A stretch of DNA of 5,531 nucleotides from an uncultured Clostridia bacterium (GCA_946624395.1 CAMORY010000037.1:1-5531), one strand, 5' to 3'; positions 1 through 5,161 are shown, numbered from the stretch's first letter. Numbers and translations are program-made. The notes: generated by a model from the sequence alone, not told the origin.

Positions 1-852
1 AAAAACGTCGACGAAATAGTTAACACCGTAAAACTTTTAGCGGGCAGTTTCGGCGGCGTGAATTTAGAAGATATTTCAGCCCCCCGTTGTTTTGAAATAG
101 AAAAACGCCTTAAAGAAGACCCCGAAGTCGATATTCCGATATTCCACGACGACCAGCACGGTACTGCGGTTGTGTGCGTAGCGGCGACCATTAACGCGCT
201 TAAAATAGTCGGCAAGAAGTGGGAAGACGTTTCTATCGTGTTCTCCGGCGCAGGCGCGGCGGGCGAAGCGATTGCTCAACTTATGATTGCTATGGGCGCT
301 AAAGACATCGTTATGTGCGACAGAACGGGCATAATCTACAAGGGCAGAACCGAACGTATGAACCCCGAAAAAGAAAAAATCGCCGAATGGACGAATAAAG
401 CGGGCAAACGCGGCACGCTTGCTGACGCCGTTAAAGGCGCGGATATATTCGTCGGTGTTTCCAGTCCCGGAGTTTTAACGCAGGAAATGGTTAAAACCAT
501 GAATAAAAACCCCATAGTTATGGCTATGGCGAACCCCGTTCCCGAGATTATGCCTGAAGAGGCGAAAGCGGCGGGCGTGGCGGTTGTCGGTACGGGCAGA
601 AGCGACTTCCCCAACCAAATCAACAACGTTTTGGCGTTCCCGGGGATTTTCCGCGGCGCTTTGGATTGCAGAGCGATAGATATAAACGACGAGATGAATA
701 TCGCGGCGGCAACCGCTATTGCGGGGCTTATTTCCGACGAAGAACTTACGCCCGATTATATAATTCCCGCGCCGTTCGATAAGCGCGTTGCTCCGGCGGT
801 TGCGGCGGCTGTAAAGGCTGCGGCGATTAAGACGGGCGTAAACAGGATTTAA
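1..852 (+). CDS. Malic enzyme, NAD(P)-dependent oxidative decarboxylase (5' partial)
   Basis: Malic enzyme oxidatively decarboxylates malate to pyruvate and CO2 in the cytoplasm, reducing NAD(P). The frame is open from base 1, so the gene begins before the window; 284 residues are visible, and about 110-130 N-terminal residues are missing if it is the usual two-domain bacterial form of about 400 aa. Counting from the first visible residue, the metal/malate motif LEDISAP is at 22-28 (E23 and D24 are probable metal ligands) and FHDDQHGTA at 48-56. The Rossmann glycine motif GAGAAG is at 83-88. An acidic residue, D107, ends the second strand, which in Rossmann folds tends to favour NAD over NADP; this is inference. 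ANPVPEI near residue 178 is another family signature. The reading frame is clean and ends in TAA. The alkyltransferase-like gene starts 7 bp downstream, so the two are probably co-transcribed. Family assignment is very secure; cofactor preference is not. Confidence 0.96.
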   Translation, partial: KNVDEIVNTVKLLAGSFGGVNLEDISAPRCFEIEKRLKEDPEVDIPIFHDDQHGTAVVCVAATINALKIVGKKWEDVSIVFSGAGAAGEAIAQLMIAMGAKDIVMCDRTGIIYKGRTERMNPEKEKIAEWTNKAGKRGTLADAVKGADIFVGVSSPGVLTQEMVKTMNKNPIVMAMANPVPEIMPEEAKAAGVAVVGTGRSDFPNQINNVLAFPGIFRGALDCRAIDINDEMNIAAATAIAGLISDEELTPDYIIPAPFDKRVAPAVAAAVKAAAIKTGVNRI

Positions 853-859
853 TCGGCTA

Positions 860-1156
860 ATGTCCTTTTTTGAAAGGGTATATAAAGCGGTAAAACAAAT
901 TCCCTACGGCAAGGTTGCAAGTTATGGACAGATTGCCGAAGCCGCAGGGAATAAAAAGATGGCAAGACAGGTCGGGTGGGCGTTGCACGTTAACCCCACC
1001 CCGGACCTTGTGCCTTGCTACAGAGTGGTTTTTAAGGACGGGGCTTTAAGCCCGTCGTTTGCTTTCGGCGGCGAAAACGTTCAAAGACGACTTTTAGAAA
1101 AAGAAGGGGTAAAGTTCGATAAAAAAGGGCGTGTAAAACCTTGCTTTTTCGTTTGA
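860..1156 (+). CDS. MGMT-family alkyltransferase-like protein with PCYR active-site motif
   Basis: This 98-residue protein matches the C-terminal DNA-binding/active-site domain of O6-alkylguanine-DNA alkyltransferases and has no N-terminal domain, as in the small MGMT-like (YbaZ/ATL-type) proteins. Visible family features are IPYGKVASYGQIA (14-26), the arginine-finger region ARQVGWA (R36), the active-site block VPCYRVVFKDG (51-61; Cys53), FAFGG (67-71) and LLEKEG (78-83), whose E82 matches the relay glutamate. Classical enzymes read PCHR; here the histidine that activates the cysteine is tyrosine. Alkyltransferase-like proteins that only flag lesions usually lose the cysteine (PWHR), so this protein fits neither class exactly. 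The ATG lies 7 bp after the malic enzyme stop, with a weak AGGA at 844-847 as the only ribosome-site candidate. Family membership is secure; alkyl transfer versus lesion flagging for repair is undecided. Confidence 0.9.
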   Translation: MSFFERVYKAVKQIPYGKVASYGQIAEAAGNKKMARQVGWALHVNPTPDLVPCYRVVFKDGALSPSFAFGGENVQRRLLEKEGVKFDKKGRVKPCFFV

Positions 1157-1169
1157 AAGATGATATTAT
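1141..1169 (+). promoter_or_regulatory. Candidate extended -10 sigma-A promoter ahead of repeat copy 1 and tRNA-Pro
   Basis: TTGCTT (1141-1146), a 17-bp spacer and TATTAT (1164-1169), with TGA (1161-1163) just before the -10 as an extended -10. The -35 matches consensus at only three positions, so the call rests on the spacer and the -10. It overlaps the last codons of the alkyltransferase-like gene. A start near 1176 would give tRNA-Pro a leader of about 125 nt that includes the structured repeat. I see no better promoter closer to the tRNA. Confidence 0.4.
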
Positions 1170-1184
1170 ATACAAGCACGGTTT

Positions 1185-1297
1185 AACAGGGCTCCCAAAA
1201 AAGATTTGCTTGCAAAGATTTTTATCGTAGAGGAGGAGCCGCCCGCAAGGTCAAGAAACAATCGTCAGATTGTTTCGGACTAAAAGGGCGAGCGACG
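1185..1297 (+). repeat. Structured tRNA-adjacent repeat, copy 1
   Basis: It opens with a 22-nt block (1185-1206, containing ACAGGGCTCCC) identical to 3905-3926. The fold seen by eye has three parts. Helix 1 is GGCTCC (1190-1195) with GGAGCC (1235-1240), enclosing an A-rich/T-rich arm in which TTTGC and GCAAA pair around TT and are flanked by GA on both sides. Helix 2 is GC-CGCCC (1238-1244) with GGGCG-a-GC (1286-1293). Helix 3 is a perfect 9-bp hairpin (1255-1263 with 1268-1276, loop GTCA). The unit ends in GCGACG, 4 bp before tRNA-Pro. The layout matches copy 2 although most bases differ. It has no plausible coding content. It could be a non-coding RNA, a processing or termination structure, or a small non-autonomous mobile repeat; orientation is given as the + strand only by convention. 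Confidence 0.7.
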
Positions 1298-1301
1298 ACG
1301 A

Positions 1302-1377
1302 CGGGGTGTAGCGCAGTTGGTAGCGCGCTTGGTTCGGGACCAAGAGGTCGTGGGTTCAAATCCCGCCACTCCGACCA
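1302..1377 (+). tRNA. tRNA-Pro (anticodon CGG), CCA encoded
   Basis: This is a complete 76-nt cloverleaf. The acceptor CGGGGTG pairs with CACTCCG (one G-T wobble), the D stem is GCGC/GCGC, the anticodon stem is CTTGG/CCAAG with loop TTCGGGA, and the T arm is GTGGG-TTCAAAT-CCCGC. The discriminator is A and the CCA end is encoded. The anticodon CGG at 1335-1337 reads CCG proline codons, and G37 is typical of proline tRNAs. Its 3' end is repeated exactly at 1556-1576. The reverse complement gives an open frame reading WSEWRDLNPRPLG, a known kind of false ORF antisense to tRNA. Confidence 0.97.
1357..1377 (+). repeat. 21-bp direct repeat, copy A (3' end of tRNA-Pro; candidate att core)
   Basis: The last 21 bases of the tRNA-Pro gene, from the T loop through CCA, are identical to 1556-1576; identity stops abruptly on both sides. 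The repeat period is 199 bp. The 3' portion of a tRNA gene is a classic recombination site for tyrosine-recombinase elements. Confidence 0.95.
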
Positions 1378-1402
1378 TTGCGAAAGCGTTAGCCTTTCGC
1401 TA

Positions 1403-1441
1403 AAAACACGAAAATGCATTTGCAATGCGTTTTCGTGTTTT
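1403..1441 (+). terminator. Rho-independent terminator of tRNA-Pro
   Basis: A 17-bp stem (1403-1419 with 1425-1441, one G-T wobble) closes a 5-nt loop and ends in TTTT, 25 bp after the tRNA CCA end. A smaller 7-bp hairpin, GCGAAAG/CTTTCGC (1380-1386 with 1394-1400), lies between the tRNA and this stem. Confidence 0.8.
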
Positions 1442-1555
1442 ATTTATGGCTACGCTTTCGTCAGTCATAGGCAACGTTAAATTGAAATATGGACGCGATT
1501 GACCGCTATTGCGGTAACAATCGCTATTCCGTCGCAAACTTGCGTTTTCTCCTTA
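1442..1555. other. Non-coding stretch of small palindromes between the two tRNA-Pro 3' ends
   Basis: There is no plausible gene. Short inverted repeats follow one another: TATGGCT (1445-1451) against AGTCATA (1463-1469) with one mismatch; GATTG-a-CCGC-TATT-GCGG-taa-CAATC (1497-1522); and CGCAA-AC-TTGCG followed by TTTT (1533-1548). With the tRNA-end copies on each side it forms a compact 199-bp unit with no integrase. It could be the remnant of an integrated element or a small non-autonomous cassette. Confidence 0.55.
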
Positions 1556-1576
1556 CAAATCCCGCCACTCCGACCA
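1556..1576 (+). repeat. 21-bp direct repeat, copy B (orphan tRNA-Pro 3' end; candidate attR)
   Basis: These bases are identical to 1357-1377 and end in CCA, but nothing upstream resembles the rest of a tRNA: the bases before 1556 do not match the T stem. It is therefore a detached 3' fragment, not a second tRNA gene. A strong terminator begins inside it. Confidence 0.95.
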
Positions 1577-1618
1577 AAAAAATCACGGACAGCATTTGCT
1601 GTCCGTGATTTTTTTGGT
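1573..1618. terminator. Bidirectional rho-independent terminator, perfect 22-bp arms
   Basis: Arms 1573-1594 and 1597-1618 are perfect reverse complements. The stem core TCACGGACAGCA is flanked by seven A on one side and seven T on the other, so it has a U tract in both directions. On the minus strand it lies 21 bp after the acyltransferase stop and should end that transcript; on the plus strand it backs up the tRNA-Pro side. The left arm includes the ACCA of the orphan tRNA end, so it may be the original terminator of tRNA-Pro. Confidence 0.9.
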
Positions 1619-1639
1619 AAATGAAGATTTACCCGCGTT

Positions 1640-2371
1640 TTAACAATCGTAAGTCATTTCTCCGAGTTCATTGCAACGACTGCATAACTTTTCGGCAAGT
1701 TCTTTTCTTGAAAGCCCCGTCGCTTTCAGTTCCGAATATTTGACGGGGGCGTCTAATAGGCATACTCTGTTCTTTTTGTTAAAGTAAGAAACGAAAATGG
1801 GTAAATCAATCCCTTGTTTGTAAGCCGTTTCGGCAAATAAGAGTATTCCCGCGTGGAAACCGTCAAGTTTAACCTTATACCCGTCTTCCGAATTTTCGGG
1901 GAACACCACGATATTATATCCGTCTTTTATCGCGTCGATACTTTCTTGCATAGTTGTTCTGAATCTTGAGTCGGGATATGTAGATATGACGTCTAAACCT
2001 TTATAAAACAGGTTGGTAAGGGGGCTTGCCAAAAGACAGAACATTCTTGCGCCGAACAAACTCCAATGTTTTTTTTCGTGGTAATATACTTTAGACTGAT
2101 AGGAATACAGTTTTTTTAACCCGCTGTTCATTTGGTACGCACCCCAGAACCTTATGGGCTTTTTACTGTAAATTTCAAACGACATCGGCGAATCAGTACC
2201 TTCGTGGTTTGCAAGTACTATACCGCCGTAAGAGAGTTCTTCACCCAAATAACGAAAGTCGATTTTTTTGTAGCGGATTTTTGTTATTTTTTTTATTATT
2301 CTGAACCATAATTTGCGGCGTTTAATATTTAATCCGTCGCGTTCGTTATTTTTACGCGCTTTGTTATTCAA
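1640..2371 (-). CDS. PlsC-like lysophospholipid acyltransferase-family protein
   Basis: This 243-residue protein resembles the PlsC/LPLAT acyltransferases, which move an acyl group from acyl-ACP or acyl-CoA to a glycerophospholipid or related acceptor at the inner membrane face. Motif I appears as VLANHEGTDSP (52-62) with H56; motif III as VVFPENSEDGY (155-165), matching FPEGTR-like blocks; motif IV as LPIFVSY (190-196). The classical HxxxxD is altered: the Asp is at +4 (D60) and +5 is Ser. The first 40 residues are very basic, suggesting peripheral membrane contact; FCLLASPLTNLFY (111-123) is the most hydrophobic run. The start is TTG at 2371, supported by GGGGG (2381-2385) 9 nt upstream and by no in-frame ATG before residue 63. 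A strong promoter lies just upstream, so it is transcribed on its own. Substrate is unknown, and activity needs checking because of the altered motif. Confidence 0.82.
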   Translation of the reverse strand: MNNKARKNNERDGLNIKRRKLWFRIIKKITKIRYKKIDFRYLGEELSYGGIVLANHEGTDSPMSFEIYSKKPIRFWGAYQMNSGLKKLYSYQSKVYYHEKKHWSLFGARMFCLLASPLTNLFYKGLDVISTYPDSRFRTTMQESIDAIKDGYNIVVFPENSEDGYKVKLDGFHAGILLFAETAYKQGIDLPIFVSYFNKKNRVCLLDAPVKYSELKATGLSRKELAEKLCSRCNELGEMTYDC

Positions 2372-2412
2372 TTCGTTTTTCCCCCGTTGTCAAATACAGT
2401 CTATTGCACTTA

Positions 2413-2441
2413 ATTTTACAATATTTTACAAAATTTGTCAA
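2413..2441 (-). promoter_or_regulatory. Strong sigma-A promoter of the acyltransferase gene
   Basis: Read on the minus strand: a perfect TTGACA (-35, 2436-2441), a 17-bp spacer (2419-2435) and TAAAAT (-10, 2413-2418). The predicted start near 2406 leaves a leader of about 35 nt before the TTG codon. A second TTGTAAAAT lies inside the spacer as a tandem repeat, giving an alternative overlapping -10. Confidence 0.8.
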
Positions 2442-2494
2442 ATTCTGATATGTTTCGCGCTACAAATAGCGGATAGCGCAGGGGGGGGAGAAGG

Positions 2495-3763
2495 TTAATC
2501 GTAAAATCTTTCCCAAATATAGTCGCAATAAGTTTTAGTCAGATATAACGCGGCGGTGGACTTGTCGGCAAGTTTGTCTTTAGGAAGGCTGTCGCCGCTG
2601 GTTAATATACTGAAATATCTCCAGCCGTTGGTGTTTTTAATATCGACGGTTTTTAATTTCCAACAACTTTTGAACGCGTTGGCGTTTATGCGTTTGACGC
2701 TTGCGGGAATACTCATGGTTTCAAGCACTTTGCAGCAGTTAAACGCACCGTCGTCAATTTCTTCAAGGGTGTCGGGAAGAGAAACGTCTTTAAGTTTGAT
2801 ACAGAAGTAAAACGTGCCGACGGGTATCTTTTTAACACTTTTGCCTATTTTTACAGAGTTCAGTTCGTAGCAGAACCCGAAAGCGTACAAATCCAGCGTT
2901 TCAACCGCGTCGGGGATGGTGAATTCACGCAGGTAAACGCAATCGGAAAACGCGCCTTTGCCTATTGATTTTACGCTTTCGGGGATAGAGAGCGTTGTGC
3001 CCTTAAAGTCCGAAAACGCATAGGCGTCTATTCTTTCTATAGAAGAATTGTCCCAAACAATCGAACCCGTTATTCCCGAAAATGCAAATTCGCCGATGGA
3101 AGTAATGTGTTCGCCTATCGTTATTTTGTCTATTACGGAACAGTTGTAAAACGCGGCGTACGGCAGATAGGTGTTATCTACGCCCGTGATTTTTACTTCT
3201 TTAAGCGCGGAAGGTATATAATAATCGGAAGAGTTTACGTAATCTAAAGAATTCAGGTAGTAATATTGCGTGGTTTGTAAACCGCCTTCGTACGGCGCTT
3301 CGCCGAATATATATCCGAACGGGTACAGTTGCAACCCGACTTCTGTTTTAGGGCTTTCGCCCGTGAAAGGCAGGGTTAAAGAAGAAATCGCCGAACAGCC
3401 GCTTAACGCGCCGTAGCCGATACTTTCTACGCTTTTCGGCACGGAAAGAGATTGTAATTTATTATTGTTTTTAAAAGCGTATTCGGCGATTGCGCGCACG
3501 GGTTTGCCGTTGATTTTTGCGGGAATAACTATTTCCGTTAAATCGGTTTGCGCAAGTTCCGTTATAGTGATTGCGTCTTCCGTTTCGATATAGATAAATA
3601 CCGCTTCGTCGGTCGCGTTTGTTTCGGTATCTTCCGTGTAATCGACGGTTCGCTCGGGAGTTTCATTTGCTTGCCTTTTGGCTTGTCCGTTTTCACAAGC
3701 GGAAACGGGGAATATAAATAGTATTGAAAATATCGTAAAAATTACGGATACAAATTTTTTCAT
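2495..3763 (-). CDS. BspA-type leucine-rich-repeat lipoprotein
   Basis: This is a 422-residue surface lipoprotein. Residues 1-22 form a lipoprotein signal peptide (MKK, hydrophobic core, VSA) with lipobox Cys23. A low-complexity Glu/Thr/Asp-rich linker follows (about 31-55). From about 79 to 375 there are roughly ten LRR_5 (BspA-like) units of about 23 residues with the pattern IP-x-SV-x-x-IG-x-x-AF-x-x-C-x-x-L, for example 257-280, 281-303, 304-326, 327-349 and 350-373. One unit is interrupted by an insert of about 50 residues rich in Tyr/Gly (132-184, PFGYIFGEAPYEGG). The C-terminal 45 residues are not repeats. BspA-type repeats are associated with binding to host or bacterial surfaces, but the ligand here is unknown. 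The ATG is preceded only by a weak GGA (about 14 nt away). No U-tract terminator is evident after the stop; the acyltransferase downstream has its own promoter. Confidence 0.92.
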   Translation of the reverse strand: MKKFVSVIFTIFSILFIFPVSACENGQAKRQANETPERTVDYTEDTETNATDEAVFIYIETEDAITITELAQTDLTEIVIPAKINGKPVRAIAEYAFKNNNKLQSLSVPKSVESIGYGALSGCSAISSLTLPFTGESPKTEVGLQLYPFGYIFGEAPYEGGLQTTQYYYLNSLDYVNSSDYYIPSALKEVKITGVDNTYLPYAAFYNCSVIDKITIGEHITSIGEFAFSGITGSIVWDNSSIERIDAYAFSDFKGTTLSIPESVKSIGKGAFSDCVYLREFTIPDAVETLDLYAFGFCYELNSVKIGKSVKKIPVGTFYFCIKLKDVSLPDTLEEIDDGAFNCCKVLETMSIPASVKRINANAFKSCWKLKTVDIKNTNGWRYFSILTSGDSLPKDKLADKSTAALYLTKTYCDYIWERFYD

Positions 3764-3904
3764 AATTACAAACAGTATCCGTCGTTTTTTGTAAATATAT
3801 GCGTGAAATGCAAAAAATATGGGTTAAGATAGGGCGCAGAGACGCCAGAGTTATCGCACTACGCTTAACAAAATAAAGACGCCGACAAAAAGCCGACGGT
3901 AAAA
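3764..3904. other. Intergenic region upstream of the LRR lipoprotein gene
   Basis: This should carry the promoter and leader of the minus-strand lipoprotein gene. On the minus strand an AT-rich TATATT occurs about 30 bp before the ATG, but no -35 at proper spacing is convincing, so no promoter is called. GCCGAC occurs twice, separated by AAAAA, at about 3881-3896, just before repeat copy 2. Confidence 0.4.
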
Positions 3905-4023
3905 AACAGGGCTCCCAAAAAAGATTGCGTAGCAAGATTTTGTGGGAAAAAGGAGCCGCAGGCGTAAACGCAAACAAGTCAGGCAAAAACCTGACTTGTT
4001 GCATAATGCGCCTTGCGGCGACG
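3905..4023 (+). repeat. Structured tRNA-adjacent repeat, copy 2
   Basis: It starts with the same 22-nt block as copy 1 (3905-3926). Helix 1 is GGCTCC (3910-3915) with GGAGCC (3952-3957), capped by an arm with CCCA/TGGG, A-run/T-run and TTGC-GTA-GCAA again flanked by GA on both sides. Helix 2 is GCCGC-AGGCG (3955-3964) with CGCCT-t-GCGGC (4009-4019). Helix 3 is a perfect 11-bp hairpin (3973-3983 with 3990-4000, loop CAAAAA). It ends in GCGACG directly against the CCA end of tRNA-Val. Read on the minus strand, helix 2/3 followed by TCCTTTTT could terminate tRNA-Val. It is in the same absolute orientation as copy 1 but on the opposite side of its tRNA. Confidence 0.7.
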
Positions 4024-4100
4024 TGGTGGAGGCGCAGAGACTCGAACTCTGGACCTCTCGCATGTGAAGCGAGCGCTCTAACCGACTGAGCTACGTCTCC
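4024..4100 (-). tRNA. tRNA-Val (anticodon CAC), CCA encoded
   Basis: This is a complete 77-nt cloverleaf on the minus strand. The D stem is GCTC/GAGC, the anticodon stem CTCGC/GCGAG with loop TTCACAT, and the T arm CAGAG-TTCGAGT-CTCTG. The discriminator is A and CCA is encoded at 4024-4026. The anticodon CAC (4064-4066) reads GTG valine codons. The acceptor stem GGAGACG/CGCCTCC has one A-C mismatch at pair 5-68; the other six pairs are Watson-Crick. A strong promoter precedes it. Confidence 0.95.
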
Positions 4101-4111
4101 GAACGCATTTT

Positions 4112-4140
4112 ATTTTATCACACTATCTTGACTTTTGCAA
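4112..4140 (-). promoter_or_regulatory. Sigma-A promoter of tRNA-Val
   Basis: Read on the minus strand: TTGCAA (-35, 4135-4140), a 17-bp spacer (4118-4134), and TAAAAT (-10, 4112-4117) preceded by TGA as an extended -10. The -10 ends 11 bp before the first tRNA base, so the precursor leader would be only about 4-5 nt, which suits a tRNA gene. Confidence 0.8.
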
Positions 4141-4215
4141 GCGTTTTTAACGGCGTATATTCAATAAAATAAAAACGGTAATAAAGTTCCGAATATTGCT
4201 AATACTTATGTCAAA

Positions 4216-5103
4216 ATGAAAAAATCTTCAGCGATAAAAATCATCGTTTTGGCAATTCTGGCGTTTTTTACCCTGATTACTTCGGCGGAAAGCGGCACTT
4301 CGACGGCAAGCGCTATGCCGTTCTACGATTTACAGCCTGAAAAAATCGTATTACGGGCGGAGTTTTCCACCGATTACGGCAAATCTTCCGAAGAGCGTAA
4401 GCATAATATCCGTTTGGCGGCAAAATCGCTCAACAACGCTTTAATAGACGTAAACGGGGAGTTCTCTTTTAATCGCCACGTGGGTGCAAGAACGGAAAAG
4501 CGCGGCTATAAGTCGGCAAAAATCATAGTGAACGGCGAATTTACCGAAGGCGTCGGCGGCGGGGTGTGTCAGGTTTCCACAACGCTGTATAACGCCGCGC
4601 TGCTTGCGGGGCTTAAAATTACCGAAGCGCACGCGCACAGTCTTGCGGTATCTTACGTAAAGCCGTCTTTCGACGCTATGGTGAACTCCGGCAGTGCCGA
4701 TTTAAGGTTTATAAACGCAACCCACAATCCTATTATAATAAACGCTTTTGCGGACGGAAAAACGCTTACCGTTAAGATTTACGGCGAACCTATGCGTGAA
4801 AAGTACGAAAGGAAAAGCGTAGTCGTTAAAGAGATAGAACCCGAGTATTCGGTAATAAAAGACACGGCGGGCGAATATCCCGATTTGTATTCGGGGGAAC
4901 GCAAGATAATAAAGTACGGCAAAAAAGGCTTAATCAGCGAAGGGTATATCGTTAAAAAGATAAACGGCAAAGTCGTGTCGGAAAGTCGTATAAGGCGGAA
5001 TAAGTATGCTGCGATAAGCGGCGTTATTGTAGAAGGCACGGCAACCCGTCCGCAGCCGTCCGATATTGACGGCGGCGCGCTTTTTAGCGAAGACGTAGCC
5101 TGA
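4216..5103 (+). CDS. Secreted VanW-family protein with C-terminal G5-like domain
   Basis: This is a 295-residue exported protein. Residues 1-33 form a signal peptide (MKKSS, hydrophobic 8-22, likely cut after ASA at 31-33), although an uncleaved anchor is possible. Residues about 50-190 match the VanW family: the strongest block is EGVGGGVCQVSTTLYNAALL (111-130), followed by AHAHSLAVSYVKPSFDAMV (138-156) and DLRFINATHNPI (162-173). Residues about 197-275 look like a G5 domain (YSGERKIIKYGKKG, then YIVKKINGKVVSESRI, ending GVIVEGTA), a module associated with cell-wall polysaccharide or peptidoglycan binding. VanW is named after a vancomycin-resistance cluster member of unknown function; no van ligase or sensor genes are seen here, so this is an envelope protein and not evidence of resistance. 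No Shine-Dalgarno is visible before the ATG at 4216; the ATG overlaps the stop of a three-codon frame starting at 4208 (ATGA), probably by chance. Confidence 0.93.
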   Translation: MKKSSAIKIIVLAILAFFTLITSAESGTSTASAMPFYDLQPEKIVLRAEFSTDYGKSSEERKHNIRLAAKSLNNALIDVNGEFSFNRHVGARTEKRGYKSAKIIVNGEFTEGVGGGVCQVSTTLYNAALLAGLKITEAHAHSLAVSYVKPSFDAMVNSGSADLRFINATHNPIIINAFADGKTLTVKIYGEPMREKYERKSVVVKEIEPEYSVIKDTAGEYPDLYSGERKIIKYGKKGLISEGYIVKKINGKVVSESRIRRNKYAAISGVIVEGTATRPQPSDIDGGALFSEDVA

Positions 5104-5161
5104 AATTTTGTGCAACGAAAAGAAAAATCAAAAAAACACAATAAAATAAAACTTATTCTAC

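Noticed and set aside
1222..1425. Minus-strand ORF of 67 aa reading WSEWRDLNPRPLG
   Set aside because: It is antisense to tRNA-Pro; this peptide is a familiar false ORF produced by tRNA sequence.
1380..1548. CRISPR-like array from the run of short palindromes
   Set aside because: The palindromes differ in sequence and spacing; there is no repeated unit and no cas gene.
2313..2498. Plus-strand ORF of 61 aa
   Set aside because: It overlaps the acyltransferase start and its strong promoter on the other strand; it has no ribosome site or family resemblance.
3693..4063. Overlapping minus-strand ORFs (3693-4004 and 3851-4063) across repeat copy 2
   Set aside because: They run through the structured repeat, part of tRNA-Val and the start of the lipoprotein gene, with no protein-like composition and no ribosome site.
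4128..4161. Possible promoter for the VanW-G5 gene (TTGACT at 4128-4133 and TATATT at 4156-4161)
   Set aside because: The spacer is 22 bp, too long for a sigma-A promoter, and the region is better explained by the minus-strand tRNA-Val promoter.
4208..4219. Three-codon frame (ATG TCA AAA TGA) overlapping the VanW-G5 start
   Set aside because: It has no ribosome site and is too short to distinguish from chance.
4216..5103. VanW protein as a sign of glycopeptide resistance
   Set aside because: VanW-family proteins are widespread outside van clusters, and no vanA/B-type ligase, vanH, vanX or VanRS genes are in the window.
4441..5141. Minus-strand ORFs inside the VanW-G5 gene
   Set aside because: They are shadows of the real gene, whose protein has clear VanW and G5 motifs.
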